Shown: positions 11,501-27,000, numbered from the stretch's first letter. The stretch is 64,000 bases of DNA from Axinella damicornis (GCA_963931865.1 OZ007514.1:7852646-7916645), one strand, 5' to 3'. Notes: generated from the sequence alone by a model not told the origin. Numbers and translations are program-made.

Positions 11501-14500
11501 AGTGCAAAGGTAAGAGCTTCTGTGAATCCAGACTGAGCAATGCCATTCCTTAGTTGGTCAGACAGCTTGTTGACTGGGAGCTATGAAGGAATTGATACTG
11601 ACAGTTATATATTATGTTATGCCTACTTTAGAATGAGTTGAATTAACCTGTTGTGCTACACAGTTTGTCTTGGGGAAGGTCATCTTCACATTGTTGTAGC
11701 CAAAGGCAATAGCTACATCTTCGACAATGTCACAGGCATGGAGCACATCTGATAATAGCAAGAGCGACAGTGACGTTTATCACTACTCCACACAACATTG
11801 TGTACTAATGCAGTACCAAACATGAACATTCACATGGCTTACATATGATTATTCTCCCTTCACTACAACAATTATACATTTTCTATGTGCACCCCCTCCT
11901 TATTCTCACATACCTGCTCTGGTAGGTGGAATCTCAATCTTGATGCTCTTCCCTCCCTCTACCACTTCGCTCCTCAGACACATCTTGGTCAACAACTTTG
12001 CAACAGACTCGGCATCCTCACTGATCCCAATGCCCCGGTTGATCAAATCGACCGGGACAACCTCCTCACGATATGTTAGCTCCTGTAGGGGGAATATTCA
12101 GTGGCAAATCTTCCACAAGTAGGCCAGAACCTTTGCCTTACATGCTATATAGGCCTGTGTGGCTAGGTATAGTAGGCATTTCACTTGCTTAAGCTACACT
12201 ACTAGGAATACGCATCCGCAGTGTCTTTGCCTCATGTGCGTGCTTGCAATTATGCATCCCATATAAACAGGCATGGTTTCGTGGGCCAGTGCAGTAAGGT
12301 ACAAAGTTCAGTTGACTGAAAAGATGGAAAGCGCCCCCTCGAGGAGGACGAACGCGTTAGCGAGGTTCTGCATCCATTGCCTAACACGAAGATCCACGCT
12401 GAGTTAGCTCATTGTGGTGAACGGTTCTTAGCAGCAAGGCACTATCGTAGCTAAATCAGCTATAGCCTTTAGCTAGCTAGAATGCATCATACTACCGGCA
12501 GAGCCCACCTAGTTCACACCACGGAGTGGTCGAGCTGGGACAGCTAGCTCCAGCTCCATCGTATAGTGCCAGCAAAGGTCCACACTGCGCGCGTTGCCTA
12601 CATGTGTGCACGCGCCTCAAACCAGTATATAGTCTGGGGACGAGACCGCAGAAACCGCCCCCACACAATTAAAATGTGACGGAAATTTCGGTGTGACAGA
12701 TATATATATATATATATATATATATTTACAGACGCGACGTGACTACGCTGCACAATTAGTTGCCGTGCGCTAAGGCTCTCGGCAACTAACACTAGCCTGG
12801 AGTTTCAACAAAGAACTTTTTTTGAAAAAAAAAGTTATTTGTTGAACCTCCAGGCTATAGTGTAAAATGTAAGCAAGTGAAATGATATTCTTACATGGAT
12901 TGCTGTCATTGCAGTACAGAAAACGATCTTACTTGTAATTCTTACATAAACTGTAGGTGATGTTGCAGATTCTAACCATAATTACTAGAAGTAGCTTTGC
13001 TCGCTCAGCTACTTCCTCATTCGCCTACACGAGCAATCTGGCGCGTGCCGGGCAGCTTCCTGACTGGGTCTGCTTCAGCTGCAGGCTGCTCCCTGATTGC
13101 ATCAACTTCAGTTACTGCTCCGTGATTGCATCAGCTTCAGCTGCTGCTCCCCGATCACGTCTTCTTCAGCTGCTGCCCCCGATCGCATCTGTTTCATAGC
13201 TGCTGCTCCCTGATTGTGTGTCTGTTTCAGCTGCTGCTCCCCGATTGCGTGCACAAAGCTCTCTAAGATTCCAGTCAATTGAGGTTGAAGTATGAAGGTC
13301 CTGCGTACGTGTCCCTAGTCTAGTCCCGCCCCCGCCCCACACTCACTTACACACACATGTCAACCAACATGCTATTTACACACAAAATCATGCTGTACAG
13401 TTGTTCCTAGATCGTTATCAGTACCTGTGCTACAAGTGAGGCATATAAAAGTGGGTAGGGAGGGACCTGGGAACTACACACAGCACATCATTGCCAAGCG
13501 CCTGAGTGTGGGGCAAGTAATCTGTCCATAGGCGTATAGGCTGTGATCTCAGCTTGTATCACTCTTACTATAGCTATTGTTGTACTTCTCATTGTGTTCC
13601 CAGTCATTCCCAGTCTTCTGTATACAGTTATTGTCCCTTGACTGTGCTGGGAGACCAGCTATTGCTGATGGGACTTCCTGCTTAAAATTATAATCACTGA
13701 ATGAACAAATCTCAGATAGCATTATGTGGCAACAGTCAGTCATGCTCAGGAATGCAATTGTTACACATCCTGGTCTATGTGCATTCAGTGATAGAGTATA
13801 GACATTGCAGACGAGTTGGCGGGGACTGTGCAGCGCAATGCAGCTCAAACTCTTCATAGGAGACAGTGAGCTAACCATACATTTCGGCACTTGGGGAAGT
13901 GAGAACTAGCATGCAACATTTAGCTTACATTAGCGGAAACTCTGGTGGAAGCTCGTAGCAATTATGACGTGCAAATCGATCGTCAGATTTCAACATACAC
14001 CTCACCTTCCGACTACACATAGCCTACTACATGAGGTCATGCCTAACGATTATGTTCGTGTGGGCGAGACATCCTCTGTGCATATGTGGTATATAGTACT
14101 AGGTAACCATGTTCACATGGAGTATGTAATCTGCACAACATCATAGGCGGCATCATGGTGTAGCAGACACTGGTCCACAATCCATACTTATAGCCTCGTT
14201 CCCAGGCTTCAAGTGATAGAGAGTGTACCTTAAACTGCCGGCCACCCTCCCCCACTCCTGCCTCCAAAACCAAATGTAACTCACAGGGTACAGGTGTACT
14301 GAACCATCAGGCCTTTCTATCTCAGCATATTCAACCCTAAGAGAGATCGAGATCAGAGGAATAATGAACTTAGCCGCCAAAAGTAATATGTATCGGTAAT
14401 CACAGTCATTCTTCAAGTGCAGTTTGGGAATATGTGCACAAGCAACAGGCAAAACAATTTCACGTCTGCATGTTGTACATGTACATGTATGTAAGGGCAA

Positions 14501-16847
14501 GTCAATGGAATGAGAATTCAAGTGCCAATCGTATACCTCCTCATAGAAAACCAATCAGGCTTCAGAGATAAGTCACACACCAAATTAAAGAAACAAGACA
14601 TTACAGTTTTTTTTTCAGTCACGGAGTATGTAAACCGACACTGTTGTGAGCAGAAGCAGAAGCTACAATACAGAAGCACGGTGTTGCAACATCCTCAAAG
14701 CAGTAGGGGTGTGCAACTGCCATTCTGCTGCTGCCTTCTGGACACTATGACATGTATATAGGCCAATCAGCCCTGAATAGAACCACTTAACAGGAAACCT
14801 TCCTGGACAACTGTGCAAGTTGGTGTTACATGTTACAGTATTCACTACTGATTGTCATAATTATGTTATTATGTCAACAAAGCAAAGCTGTGATGGTCTC
14901 TCCTGATGGACATCTGGACCTTCAGCTGGGCACTGAGGCTTCATTCTCAGTTGCTAAGCGGTTGCTAAGATATGGCCACCTTCACCCTGATATAGTCACA
15001 GTTCACACCTAATATAGCTGAATCAGCTGCATGTTACTCATCTTCTGTCAGAGAACGCAACGCGGTACCTTTCTCTATTTAGGGAATTTCGAATTTACCA
15101 TACTAACATACTAATGCACTAGCATGAAAATGGCCAAAGAAGCTACAAACCCCAAACACAAGCATGCAGACAGAATGATACTGCCTAGCAGTTCACAAAA
15201 AGACTCACAAATGTACCTTAGTGTACACAGGAGTCGATAACCAAGTCGCTAAAAGTCCGATTTCGTCATCTTCTTTCTTTCTTTCTCATACAAAACTTTG
15301 CTGAAGTATAGCTTGCCAAGTAAACCACTTCTTGAGCTAATTTATGCACAGGACAGCATCGCTATTGCCGTAATATTCACCATGACCACTTTTGTCTGCA
15401 AACTGGCAAGACCAGCAGTTTGGCAAGCTACAATCCTAGCACGACGCCGGCAATGAGGTCACAGGTTCACCAGTTGTGCAATCCATCATGCAAGCACATC
15501 TTGTGTTTGTTTTGCTTGTGATGGCTGTGTTTGGTGCACTGACAGAATCCCTGTGAATCAGTCATCTGGTGGCTCCTACCACTACAAGGAATTTCTACCA
15601 ACCTGGGTGCCACGTGGCATGTGCGTTAATTGGAACGTACTGCGCTACGCAACCGGGGTTGCAACGCGTACTTTACAGTGTGATAATTGGAACGAACTGA
15701 CACACTTAGCTTGAGCTACCGTTTAACCGCGGTTACCAGGAGTGCGGTTGCCCCTCGAAGTCTAGGGCATTATTATATTTACACTCACTGTGGAGTGAAG
15801 GTCTAAACACAGTTAGTGCTACTCACGTGACCCTCAACGAATCAGACACCTCAGAATCGATCACATGACGGAGCATTAAATCGCTTAATGCACACTTTAG
15901 TGTGCATTATCTAGATAATGCACACTTTTCAAAGATCAAAGGCTGTCTCGGTATCACTAAGTAGTTTAGATACCAGTTTGCAGTGCATTACGGGCTTCAG
16001 TGCACGAGGGCAATCTAGTTAACGGTCTCGGGCGGATAATGCACTCACCTTCAGCTCGTGCATTATCTCACCCTCGACCGTCAACTACATTGCCCTCGTG
16101 CACTAAAACCCGTAATGCACGGCAAAGTGGTATATAAACATTACTTAGTGCTACTCATGAATCAGAAGCCTCAGAATCGATCACATGACGGAGCATTAAA
16201 TCGCTTAGTGCTACTCACGTGGCCCTCAACGAATCAGACGCCTCAGAATCGATCACATGACAGAGCACTAAATCGCTTAATGCACACTTTAGTGTGCATT
16301 ATCTAGATAATGCACACTTTTCAAAGATCAAAGGCTGTCTCGGGTCAGTGAGTTGCACTAAGTAGTTTAGATACCAGTTTGCAGTGCATTACGGGCTTTA
16401 GTGCACGGGGGCAATCTAGTTAATGGTCTCGGGCGGATAATGCAGTCGCCTTCGGCTTGTGCATTATCTCGCCCTCAGCTCGTGCATTATCTTGCCCTCG
16501 ACCGTTAACTAGATTGTTCTTGTGCACAAAAACCCGTAATGCACTGCAAACTGGTATTTAAATATTACTTGGGAAAGACTTACACAAACGGCTCCTCACA
16601 GTACTGGCTGAACATGGTCACAAGAGTGTCCAGGACAATCCGGGCCTGAAGTAACACAGACAGAAATTCAGAATTAATAATTGTTTAACTTAAACACCCC
16701 TGCATGGGGCCACAGTTACCAAATTGCCAGACGCAATGCCACTTTAGTTGGTTGGTTGTTTCTCCCCTCAGGCAAAAAAGTACTCGGAGTGGCAATTTGG
16801 TACTTGCAGGGATTCTAACCTTTTATGCCGTCAAAACCGCCTCCCTA

Positions 16848-16895
<48 letters not shown>

Positions 16896-18040
16896 AGGCC
16901 CTCTCGCTACCTCCATTTCAGCTCTGTGTACGGGCGCTGCACCACAGGCGTCCTCTTGGTGGACAAACGTGAGTGCCCGCAGCCCACTCGCTGCCTGTAC
17001 CTTCAACCCAGCCAAGTGTTTTTTGACGTGATATACGCTCAGTGATGAGAGATCTGCCCCACAACTGCAGATATTCTTGGTAGGAGGACGCGCTTCTTCC
17101 TCGGCCTCGGATCATCAACTTTCATGGCACGTGTCCATTACTCGTGCACTTCCTTATTACTTGGACCGTATACCTCCGTACACTACGTTCACGTCATTAT
17201 GACGTCATGGTTGGTTGTTGGTTCACAGGTCAAGGCAAAAAGGGGGATTGCGTCTGGCAATTTGGTAACTGTGGCCCCGTGCACCCCAGTAAACATCAAG
17301 CTTCCAGCTATTATATGGCAACGTCAATCATTATTAAGCGTTTTAATTGACTGTTATTACGAGGGGCAACCGCACTCCTGGTAGCCGTTGCAACCCCGGT
17401 TTCGACTTGCCATAGTGCAAGCTAACTATTGCAGTTTGTTCCAATTAATGCACATGCCGCGTGGCAACCATGCTCGGTCGATCACTAGCAATGGCGGCCA
17501 AATAAATTATTACAGTGCTCACAACTTCGCCAGCATGGTAAATTTGTACACGTAAGCGTCAGAAAATGACAGCGATCACGACCGTGTGGTCAGAATCTTT
17601 GTGGGCCTTTCGTGAGAGCTGCACTGGCAACGAAAGTCAAATAGCAATGGTGGCCAATGGAGAGACAAAATGCTTGTATCTCCACCACCAAGGTGAGTTT
17701 CAGCACCAAAATTGTACGCTTGGGTTAGCGATCATGACAATGTAGTCAGATTCTTTGTAGGCCATTCACAAGGTAGAGAAAGGTTGATTTTTTACATGGC
17801 ACAAGTTATCCCCTAGCAGGAGTGTAACATTACGCGGCACAATTTTTCCCCTACCAGGCCGCATGGAAAGTGGCTGTCCAGCAGCAACACCTCTCCTTCG
17901 AACACCGTTGTGTGGCCTCAAACTGCCTAGCCTCCAAGCGCATCCTCTGGTGAACAGCGACAGGTCGAAGAATCGCCATGAACACCAGCCGAGAGTACCT
18001 AGGTGCACGAATTGCACAGAATGCCGCCCACTCCAGACTG

Positions 18041-18071
<31 letters not shown>

Positions 18072-21000
18072 AGAAACACCTCACCTGATGAATGCAAGGT
18101 TCTAAAAGCCCTACGCCAAGATGACAGCATTGTAGTGGCTCCGGCAGACAAGAGACGCTCAACGGTAGTGATGGACTGGGAGAGTTATGACCAGAAAATC
18201 CGGGAACTGTTGTCAGTTGGACAGGCATACAAGTAACTCCGCAAGGACCCCACCCCCTCCTGGAGAGAAACATGGATGAGCTCCTCCTATCCTTGAAGAG
18301 GTCTGGAGCCCAATGTTCCATCCTTTACTACCATTTCAGATCTTCTGCAGGGAAGGTACCACTCCTCTATGGAGTACCAAAGATCAATAAACCCGCTGCA
18401 CCCCTCTTTTGTGAACTCTCCCAACCTACCAGCTCTCAAAGCATCTGGTAAAGGATCCCGTCACCTCTCATTGGTAACACACCATCGCACATCATGCACT
18501 CCCACGATTTTGCCACCTTCATTTCGGAACAGACCTAGGACGTGAGACCCTGGTATCCTTCGACGTCACCTCGCTTTTCACCAATGTCCCAGTGGATCTG
18601 GCTTGCCGTGTGGCAAAGGACCAACCAACAGCTGACACCTCCCTCAGAGATCGTACTGGCCTCTCCCCATCCAGGTTGTATCCCTCCAACTTGTATCCCT
18701 CCAAATTTGCCTCAATGCCACATACCTGGCACACCAGGGACAATTTTACCAGCAGTCCTTCGGTGGTACGGCCATGGGATCTCCTGTGTCTGTCACAGTG
18801 GCTGGCCTCGTCATGGAAGGTGTGGAGAAGAGGGCCTTGTCCATGCATCCAGACCCTCCTCCTTTCTGGAAGAGATATGTGGATGACACTTGCACTGCAC
18901 TTTCCCTTGAGCAGGTCCAGGCCTTCCACACCCACGTCGAACCATCCATCCAGATCAACCTCAAGCTGGAGAAGAACGGCACACTCCCCTTCCTGGACAC
19001 TGAAGTCACTCACCATCCCTATCCACCAGGGTCTACAGGAAAACCAACACATACTGTTTCTTGACTTTCAGTCCCACCACCCCTTAGCCCTCAGTCGTCC
19101 GGACTTTGCACCTGAGGGCTAAGCTAGCGCCTAGGTACGTACTTTCGCCAATGACAGGACTGCTCTATGTCAGGGAGGCCTTGGTCAACAATGGATATCC
19201 TGACACTGTCCTCAGCCTGTCCCCCCAACAGACACACCACCAGAATGACAACACACACCCCGGACGCTACAGTGGTCATCCCCTATGTGAACCGTACCTC
19301 TGAGGCAATTAGAAGAGTGTTGACTCCATTAGGCATCAGAACCTGCTTCAAGCCACAGACCACACTGAAGAACATCTTGACCTATGTGAAAGATCCTGTC
19401 CCACCAGAGGAGAAGACCGGTGTGGTGTACGGGGTCTCTTGCAGTGATTGCCCAGCCGCCTACGTGGGTCAGACAGGGAAGACTCTGATCCACCGCCTCA
19501 AGGAGCACAAAGGGCCCTGACAACAGCCAACCCCATGAACTCTGCACTCACAGAACGTGCCATGAACACCGGGCATGGAATCAGATGCCACTGTCATTGA
19601 TGTCAAACCCCTCCTCCATCAACGTTGCAATCTGGTGAGTTGGCATATCCGCAACCAATCCCTCCCTCTGAATAGGGGGAGAGGCACACTGCCACCAGTC
19701 TATGACCAGCTGCACACTACCTAGCGCCTAAAACGAAGAGGTGGCTGGGTGGGCAGGGGAGGAGCGTTGAATTCATGCAATTGATAATCGCCACGCCCTA
19801 CCACCCCTGCCACCAGCGCTACACTGCTTGCGCTCTGCCTAGATAAGCACCTCCTTTCTGCAGTAGAACAGAAAGCGTCTTCAAGACATGCATTCATCGA
19901 TTCTCGCTGATGACATTGTCTACTTGTGTACACTATTAATCTGTCTGAAAAGAGCAGTCTAGCTATACGATTAACATGTAATAGCATGGCTTGCAGTGCA
20001 ATTTGGGCAAATTGCACTTGACTTTGCCTTGCAAATCATCACCTTCCTGAATGCATTACTCGTGCACTGCAAGCCATGCTATTACATATACCAATATGGC
20101 TTGCCTAAATCTCAATATATCATTTTAACCCCCAAAGTTACGTGAGTCATACCAGCTGGTCTTGCTAGAATTGAGCACAAGAAGTACAAAAATGTGTGCA
20201 ATGAATACAGAAATGGCAGGACCAGAAGGAAAAAAAAAACTTCCATGGCTCCAGGGTGGTAGTGAACTCTCTACCTCCGTGTAACTAACACGCACAATTT
20301 CAGTATAACAAAACCAGCACTTACGTACCTTAGTGAGGTCAAGGGCAGTGATGTCGATGAAGATGTTCTTGGTGTTCACTGATATGCGGGTATGATCACC
20401 TGAGAGATGTGAAGAGTGAAAGTAGGGATGTCAGAATGGAATTAAGGCATGGAAGCAGGGAAGGAAGGAGGAAGAGAGGGAGGTGGGGGAGATGAAGGCA
20501 AAGAGGCAGAGCGGGAGATCAAGTTGCTTTGGAGTGGCAGTAAAACAAACAAGGTTTGCAATTAGACAAACATTTACACAAGAACACTTGCCCTTGAAAA
20601 GACTCAAGAGGGTGTGAAATTCCTGGGAAGCAAATGTGTTCCTCATCTCATTTTCCACTATATAGTCTCATGCCCAGGGTCTGGCTATGAGACTAATTTG
20701 CCACATCTTCCCACGAAGTACGCAATCTCGTATATAATTCACGCGTACTTCGCGGGAAGATGCGGGAAATAAATTCCCCTACTGACAGCGGTACTGATTG
20801 TTACAAACTTGTGTTGTGCGATCCTCATCAGTGTGTGTTAATTGTGCGATCCTCGTCACACAACAGCTCACAAGACAACGCGAAAGTCACAGCAGCACTG
20901 CGACTGCTAGATGATCACAAGAAGGGTGGAGTATGTACTTTCACTCAGTGATACCATACAGACAGATTCAAAGAGACAAACAGTTCATGAAGTACTTCCC

Positions 21001-24000
21001 CCAAAACACCCACCTGGACAACCTGCTCACCCACACACTATTCTTCAGCCTGCCACCTCTGAACCAGGTGTACACCGGGTTCTGTTTTACTACTTAGGTG
21101 GTCAGATGGTTCAGACACAAGCTCATTCCAGCAATGACAGCGAAATGAGGAATCAGTGACTTGGACAGAGACTTGTTTTCTCTTCCAGTATGATTGGGCA
21201 TCAATCACTTCCTCAAAGAGATATGATGCAGCCATGCAGCATTGCTGGAGTTTATCCGGGCAAATTGATTACTCCACAGTAGCACAACAGATGAATGCAA
21301 AGTAGGAGGGAAGCCGAGTCTGCTGAGACTAGAAGGATTCATCCACTCTTGCACACAAAAAGCTGCTGGATATGGCAAGTGAAAGGCTTCATCAAGATGG
21401 CTAGTAGCCTTCCTCATGGAATGTCATGGGTTCTCCCTTCACAAGGGTGCTTTCGAGATGCCCTCTCTTTCAAATACGGTTGGCAATCCCCATCAGTGTG
21501 TGTATGTGGAAAGTTATTCAATGTACGTAGACTATGCATTGAACGGAGGGTTTCCAAGCACAATGAGATATGTGACTTCATGGCAAAACTCAGGACAGAG
21601 GTGTGCCATAACGTATGTGTGGAGCCTCCACTTCAACACCGTACCGTAGAGGCTGGTTAATAGGCGCATGCGCTTATCGCATGCAGCAGCAAGAAAGTAT
21701 GCGCTTATTATGAGTATACGCTTATTAGCGGCAGGGATCCCGATCATGGCAAGCTGACAAAGATGCTGTGAGCGATGTCATCATATCTACAAGGGAGTAT
21801 GGTCCCGTACTGCATGTCGGTGGCGAGTTTCTTCAACTTACACACGAGGACAGAAACGATGGCTGCGCCGTCCATTTTGCCACAGTGTGTGCCTTGGGCC
21901 GGGAACGGACAGCGATGGACGCCGATGGTAGTAGGCTACGTCCCTCGAGTTGTCATGTAAGTGTTCGCTATCCAGCGTAGCTTTGAGAGTGCTCAGTGCT
22001 TCTGCACGATCTGTCGTAGTGTCTCGCTAACTCGCGAACACAAATCGACACGTCAGGATTTTTTAGGCGTATGCGCTAATTAATTGATACGTAAGGACAA
22101 GAAGGAAGTATGCGCTTATTTAAAATTATGCGCTTAATAGCTGCATGTGCCTATTAACCGGTCTCTACGGTACCTCTCTTGTGAGTGTCTGCTTCATCCC
22201 ACAGCTAACAGAGACAAAGCAAAAGTGGATGTCAGAGCGAGAGAATTCAGGAAAACACCACAGCAGTGTGCCTACTTTGATGTCAGGGTTTGTAACCCCA
22301 ACTACAGCTCGGACCAAGATCTTGAGCCACCAACTGAACGCAAGAGTGACTCAGAGGGAGTTCACAGACTGACCTGTGACCAGGGTATCGGCAAGAGGAT
22401 TAGCTAAGGGCTTTTCCATGTCTTGCTACAGGAAGTGTATCGAAGTTGGGGGTGGAGAGAGATGTCATTAGTATTGTAGATTGTAAGTCCACTGTCTATA
22501 TAGTGATGGCTGCCTCAAGTCCAATTAGTGGTTATTAATTACATCAACCTTTTGATGCCATGTGGAGGCTTTTGCAGAGTAGTTACTACACAAGAGCGAT
22601 ACGGGCGATATACGTCACTGGGCAGACGCTAGCAACTAATCAGCAGGACGTGGACCCCAGCTAGACAATGACAGTGGTGGATACAATTCCTACCTCTACC
22701 CAACAGCTCCAGTAATAGCTCAGCACAAGGGGGTGAATAGCTCAGCACAAGGGGGTGAATAGCTCAGCACAAGGGGGTGAATAGCTCAGCACAAGGGGGT
22801 GAATAGCTCAGCACAAGGGGGTGACACTCCATAGACGCCGTAGTTGCAGCTGCGACCGGGGTCAAGAATCTTGACTGTCAGCTTGACCACTCGAAAAGAC
22901 ACTCAATTGACCATTTGCATTTCAGCTGTTGATTGACCATTTGCCTGTGTGCACATTTCGCCTTTGACCCGATAATTGGGCGAGCGCAGCGAGCCCCCAG
23001 TAGTGAGCAATGCACACAGGAGAAGTGTAACGTCGTCGGTGCCATGGGCATTTCCGGGATGAAGTGTAACGTCGTCGGTGCTATGGGCATTTCCGGGATG
23101 GGTGGGGTCGAACATGAGACAAGTTTATCTTTTCGATCTTTGTCAACGTATAATTGGAACAAGTCACAATGAAAATTTGTCAAAATGGCTATCGTGGTAC
23201 AACTTTGTATCTAGTTGCATCCAAGTGAGAAATCACGGAAACATTGGTCCTTCGAGCCCGGATACCTTGTCGAACTATTTGCAATCTATTTCTCTACTTG
23301 GAAGACTTGTTCTCGCCTTTTCGAGATCATTCAGTCGACCACGAGGTCAACACTTGTCGAAGACTTCGTTGATATGATGGAAGCGAGAGACGTTGAGTTC
23401 CACAAGAAGTGAAGAAGGGTGACTAAAGCCTCTCTAACGAAACTGAGTACCAAGCTCACCGAGTTGGAAACTAACGACACGCACCCTGACCTCCAAACAA
23501 GACGGTGACAAGGTCAACATAAAGATCAAAGTTAGGGAAATCTATGACAAGAGAAAAGTATCTCACAAAGCAGGAAGTGCTTGTCGGTAACAATACTGGC
23601 AAGGCGATTCTCACACTGTGGGAGCAACAAACAGATTCCCTGGAGCTCCTAGAGAGCTACTATCTCACCAAACTGAACGTTAGGATTTTCCAGGGTCAAC
23701 ACACTCTATCTTATCCTCAGCTCGGTGCTTCCTTCACCACTATTGAAGACATCGGTGACGTTCTTGAGGAAGAAGATGAGCCAGCTGAACCTTCGATGGA
23801 AGGAGTTGAGATTGGTGGGGTCAAAGATCTTGCCAGGCATCTTGAGCACATGCAAGGCGAAAATCCTGGTTGCTGATGACCTCGTTACATGTGAAAAGTG
23901 TAACACCTCTCAAGTTGCTCAACTTGCCAAAACCAAGCTGATGGCAAAGCTAATCCTCATCGACGTCGATCTCAAGCCACACACTTTCGTCGTACACGAG

Positions 24001-27000
24001 GAAATGCTACGCAACATTCTCTCTGTGTGTGGGCAAGCCGACACTGATATCACTCTGGAAGCTCTGCTGAAGATCAAGCGGCCATTCAACATCACTTATG
24101 ACAAATTCCATGTCATTCAGAGTGTCTCCCGCTAACACCAATCGGAACTAAGTATGCCCTATTGTATTTACCCAACTCTTAGTTTCAACTCAGCCAAATG
24201 AACTCAACTATTATTACTTTATCACTTATTCAATCACTTTCATGTACCCACACTCATTACGCTCCCCCAAATGACGTCTACGTCACCCTAGTATACAGAA
24301 GAATGCACAGTGACTCCACCCCTTCCTTAGTAAACATGGTCAAGATGCTCAGATAAGCCTGTCACAGCTGTGACTACAGCAAACATGGGAGTGTCACCCA
24401 CTTGTCAGCACAACCAACAGTGTACCTCAGGTTATGCAACTATGAACACTATGGGTAATTTGCTGGTGAGCCAAGGCAAGATAAGAGATACTCTGGAAGG
24501 ACACCACCAATTAGAGTATAAAAGGTCAGAGTAAAAACTTACACCCTGAGTAGTCACTCACTCGAATACCTAGGTTCTAGCGACCTTGACTGTGGCTATT
24601 ATAAGGGCCAAATTAGGTTGTGGATCCGAGATGAGGCTGATGTAAACACGTTGGAACATGATTTTATCAAGGGAACACATGCACCCTTCGGTGTGATGCA
24701 GTATCTTTTGTACCCAAAATAGAAAGAAGGGAATAATCAGATAGCGAAAGTAGAGGGAAATCACAAAAGAAAGAAATCAGGAACAAAAAGAACATGTTGA
24801 GAAGGTTAAATCTGAACTACACAAAACGCATTGGGACAGTTACACTCCATCCTTTAGGTTGAAATGGTTGGCATGGGTACACACAAACGTTCCCCACTAG
24901 TGCAGCAGATGTTACCAGAAAATGGAAGCAGAAGTCTGACAAAGAAATGTCCACAGTGTTCACTGAACGTATTTTGGTGGTGTACGTATAACCCAGGACA
25001 TTCCGACTTGCGCTTGAAATCAATCCACCAAATGAGGAAGCTGTATACCGTATTTCCGCGATCAAACGCCCGCACTCGATTAGTGGCCGCCCTCAAATAA
25101 TAGCCGCACCTCCAGAAGGGCTGGACGAAATAAACGCCGCCCTTGATTAGTAGCCGCGGCTAGTATTCGAACGGTCGGCGATCGATCGATGCACTTTGTC
25201 TAGCCCTCAAGGACCGTGACTATTTCGCCGTGAGCGTGAAGAGAGGAGAACTGATTGTTGGTCATATTCCCCGAAGAGCTGTCTAAGCGTCTGGCATTTT
25301 CTGTGGTCGAGGCACGGGGGGCTATCGACGTGTGACCGGTGACAGTAATGGCTTTGGCGTTTCCTACCGCTGCATTTGATCGTGGAAATACGTTAGTCTT
25401 TATGAATTGGGTGCTCTGACTGAATCAGCAGAAAGAACCAATTTTGTCACAACTCAAACAGTTCACCCCTGCCTATATATAGCTAGTTGTACTTGCATAA
25501 TGTCATCATACAATGAACCCATGGTTGCGATACAAATGTCCAGTTGCTGTTACATGTATCCAGTGTGGTGAACATATGCAAGGCGGTTGATAAAACAAGG
25601 ACTGGACTGGGACTGGACTGAACATTTTCCACAGTAATAACTGGCTGCTCTGTGTTAGAGAAGTGGGCTAGCTATTTACGTACTTGCTTGCTATCGAGTG
25701 AAAACCGCACTACAGGTTGCCAGTGCACTCGCAGGTTGCGCAAGCTAATATCTATGCTAATAGCTTACAGCTCATTCCAATTACTGTCACATGATGGCCA
25801 TGCTCAGTTGAGTCGAAGTTAGTAATGGCGACCGAAGCAGCACAGCACTCGCAACTTTGCCATCATGGTGATGAGCGTTGGCATATAAGCATCAGTGAAT
25901 AACACCTTTAAGAAGCATTTTCACTGGACCCCCTTCCCTCCACAAATGTTTCCTTCACATCACGCTAAATTGCATGACATGTCACATCTAATTAGGCCAC
26001 AGAACCTTTTCTACTCTTCATTTGTGTCCCCCCCCCCCCCCCCGTGACCTGTCAGCCCAAGAAACAGAGACCACGCAGCTAATGGGTGCGGAATTTTGTA
26101 CCCATGCTTGCCCCACCCTAGCCCGGTAGGGTAGGAGTGGAACTGGTGGTGCATATAAACTAATGCTAGAGCTAAGACAACCTCCTAAAATTGAAACGAG
26201 TGGTCAAGGAGTTGGTCAACTTATATTATGGGCCATGTATAGCCTCGTTCCCAGGCCACACAGTTCAGTATATAGCTGTGGCTATCCGCAGCATGCCACG
26301 AGACAGCTTAAGTTAACCCTTTCATGGCTGAGTTCATTTTCAAATACACTTCTCTTTCACATAAGAATTCATTAGGCTACAGACTATATTGGGAGGCAAC
26401 GTTATTTACAAACATTGCGGAGGGTTGCCTAGCAACTACACCACATTGTGAATATCATAAGTCTCAAATATTGTTCTTTCATCTTTTTGAGGTGGACAAG
26501 GGTTTTTTATAATAACGTGCATTTTAATTGACCTGGGTAATTCCCGGGAAAAACACATTCTACTTTCAAACTGCATGTAAGCTCAGCATGGTGTCTTCTG
26601 TCTACCTGAGGGTCCCACAACTCTTCTTCATCTATTTCATCATTAGTGCTGGCTTTGGCTACACAAAAATAGAGCAACACTACCGCTGGACAGCTGGAAG
26701 TGCTGGTAGGTCACAGTTGAAAAGAGTAGAGCTGCAAGGTCACATGGGTCAGAGCTAGGTCCTCAAAGGTAGGAGCAGGTTTCCTCTCCTTCTGTATCCC
26801 TGGAAAGAGCTCCATGGAGACAAAACCAACCATTCTCACGAGTACGTACACTGTACAGCCATGACTGTTGATCTGATTGCAAAGCCATTTTCATTTTATC
26901 ACTTCCAAGCCTGGCAGGATTATAGAGTAAGCTCTTGCGCATGCTCAGAAGTGCTCATTTGGCACCAAATTCAAAACTGTGAATTTCTCTAAATTATTCG

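Noticed and set aside
22714..22823. CRISPR-like array
   Set aside because: The five 22-bp units are contiguous with no spacers, and the context is animal nuclear DNA; it is a minisatellite.
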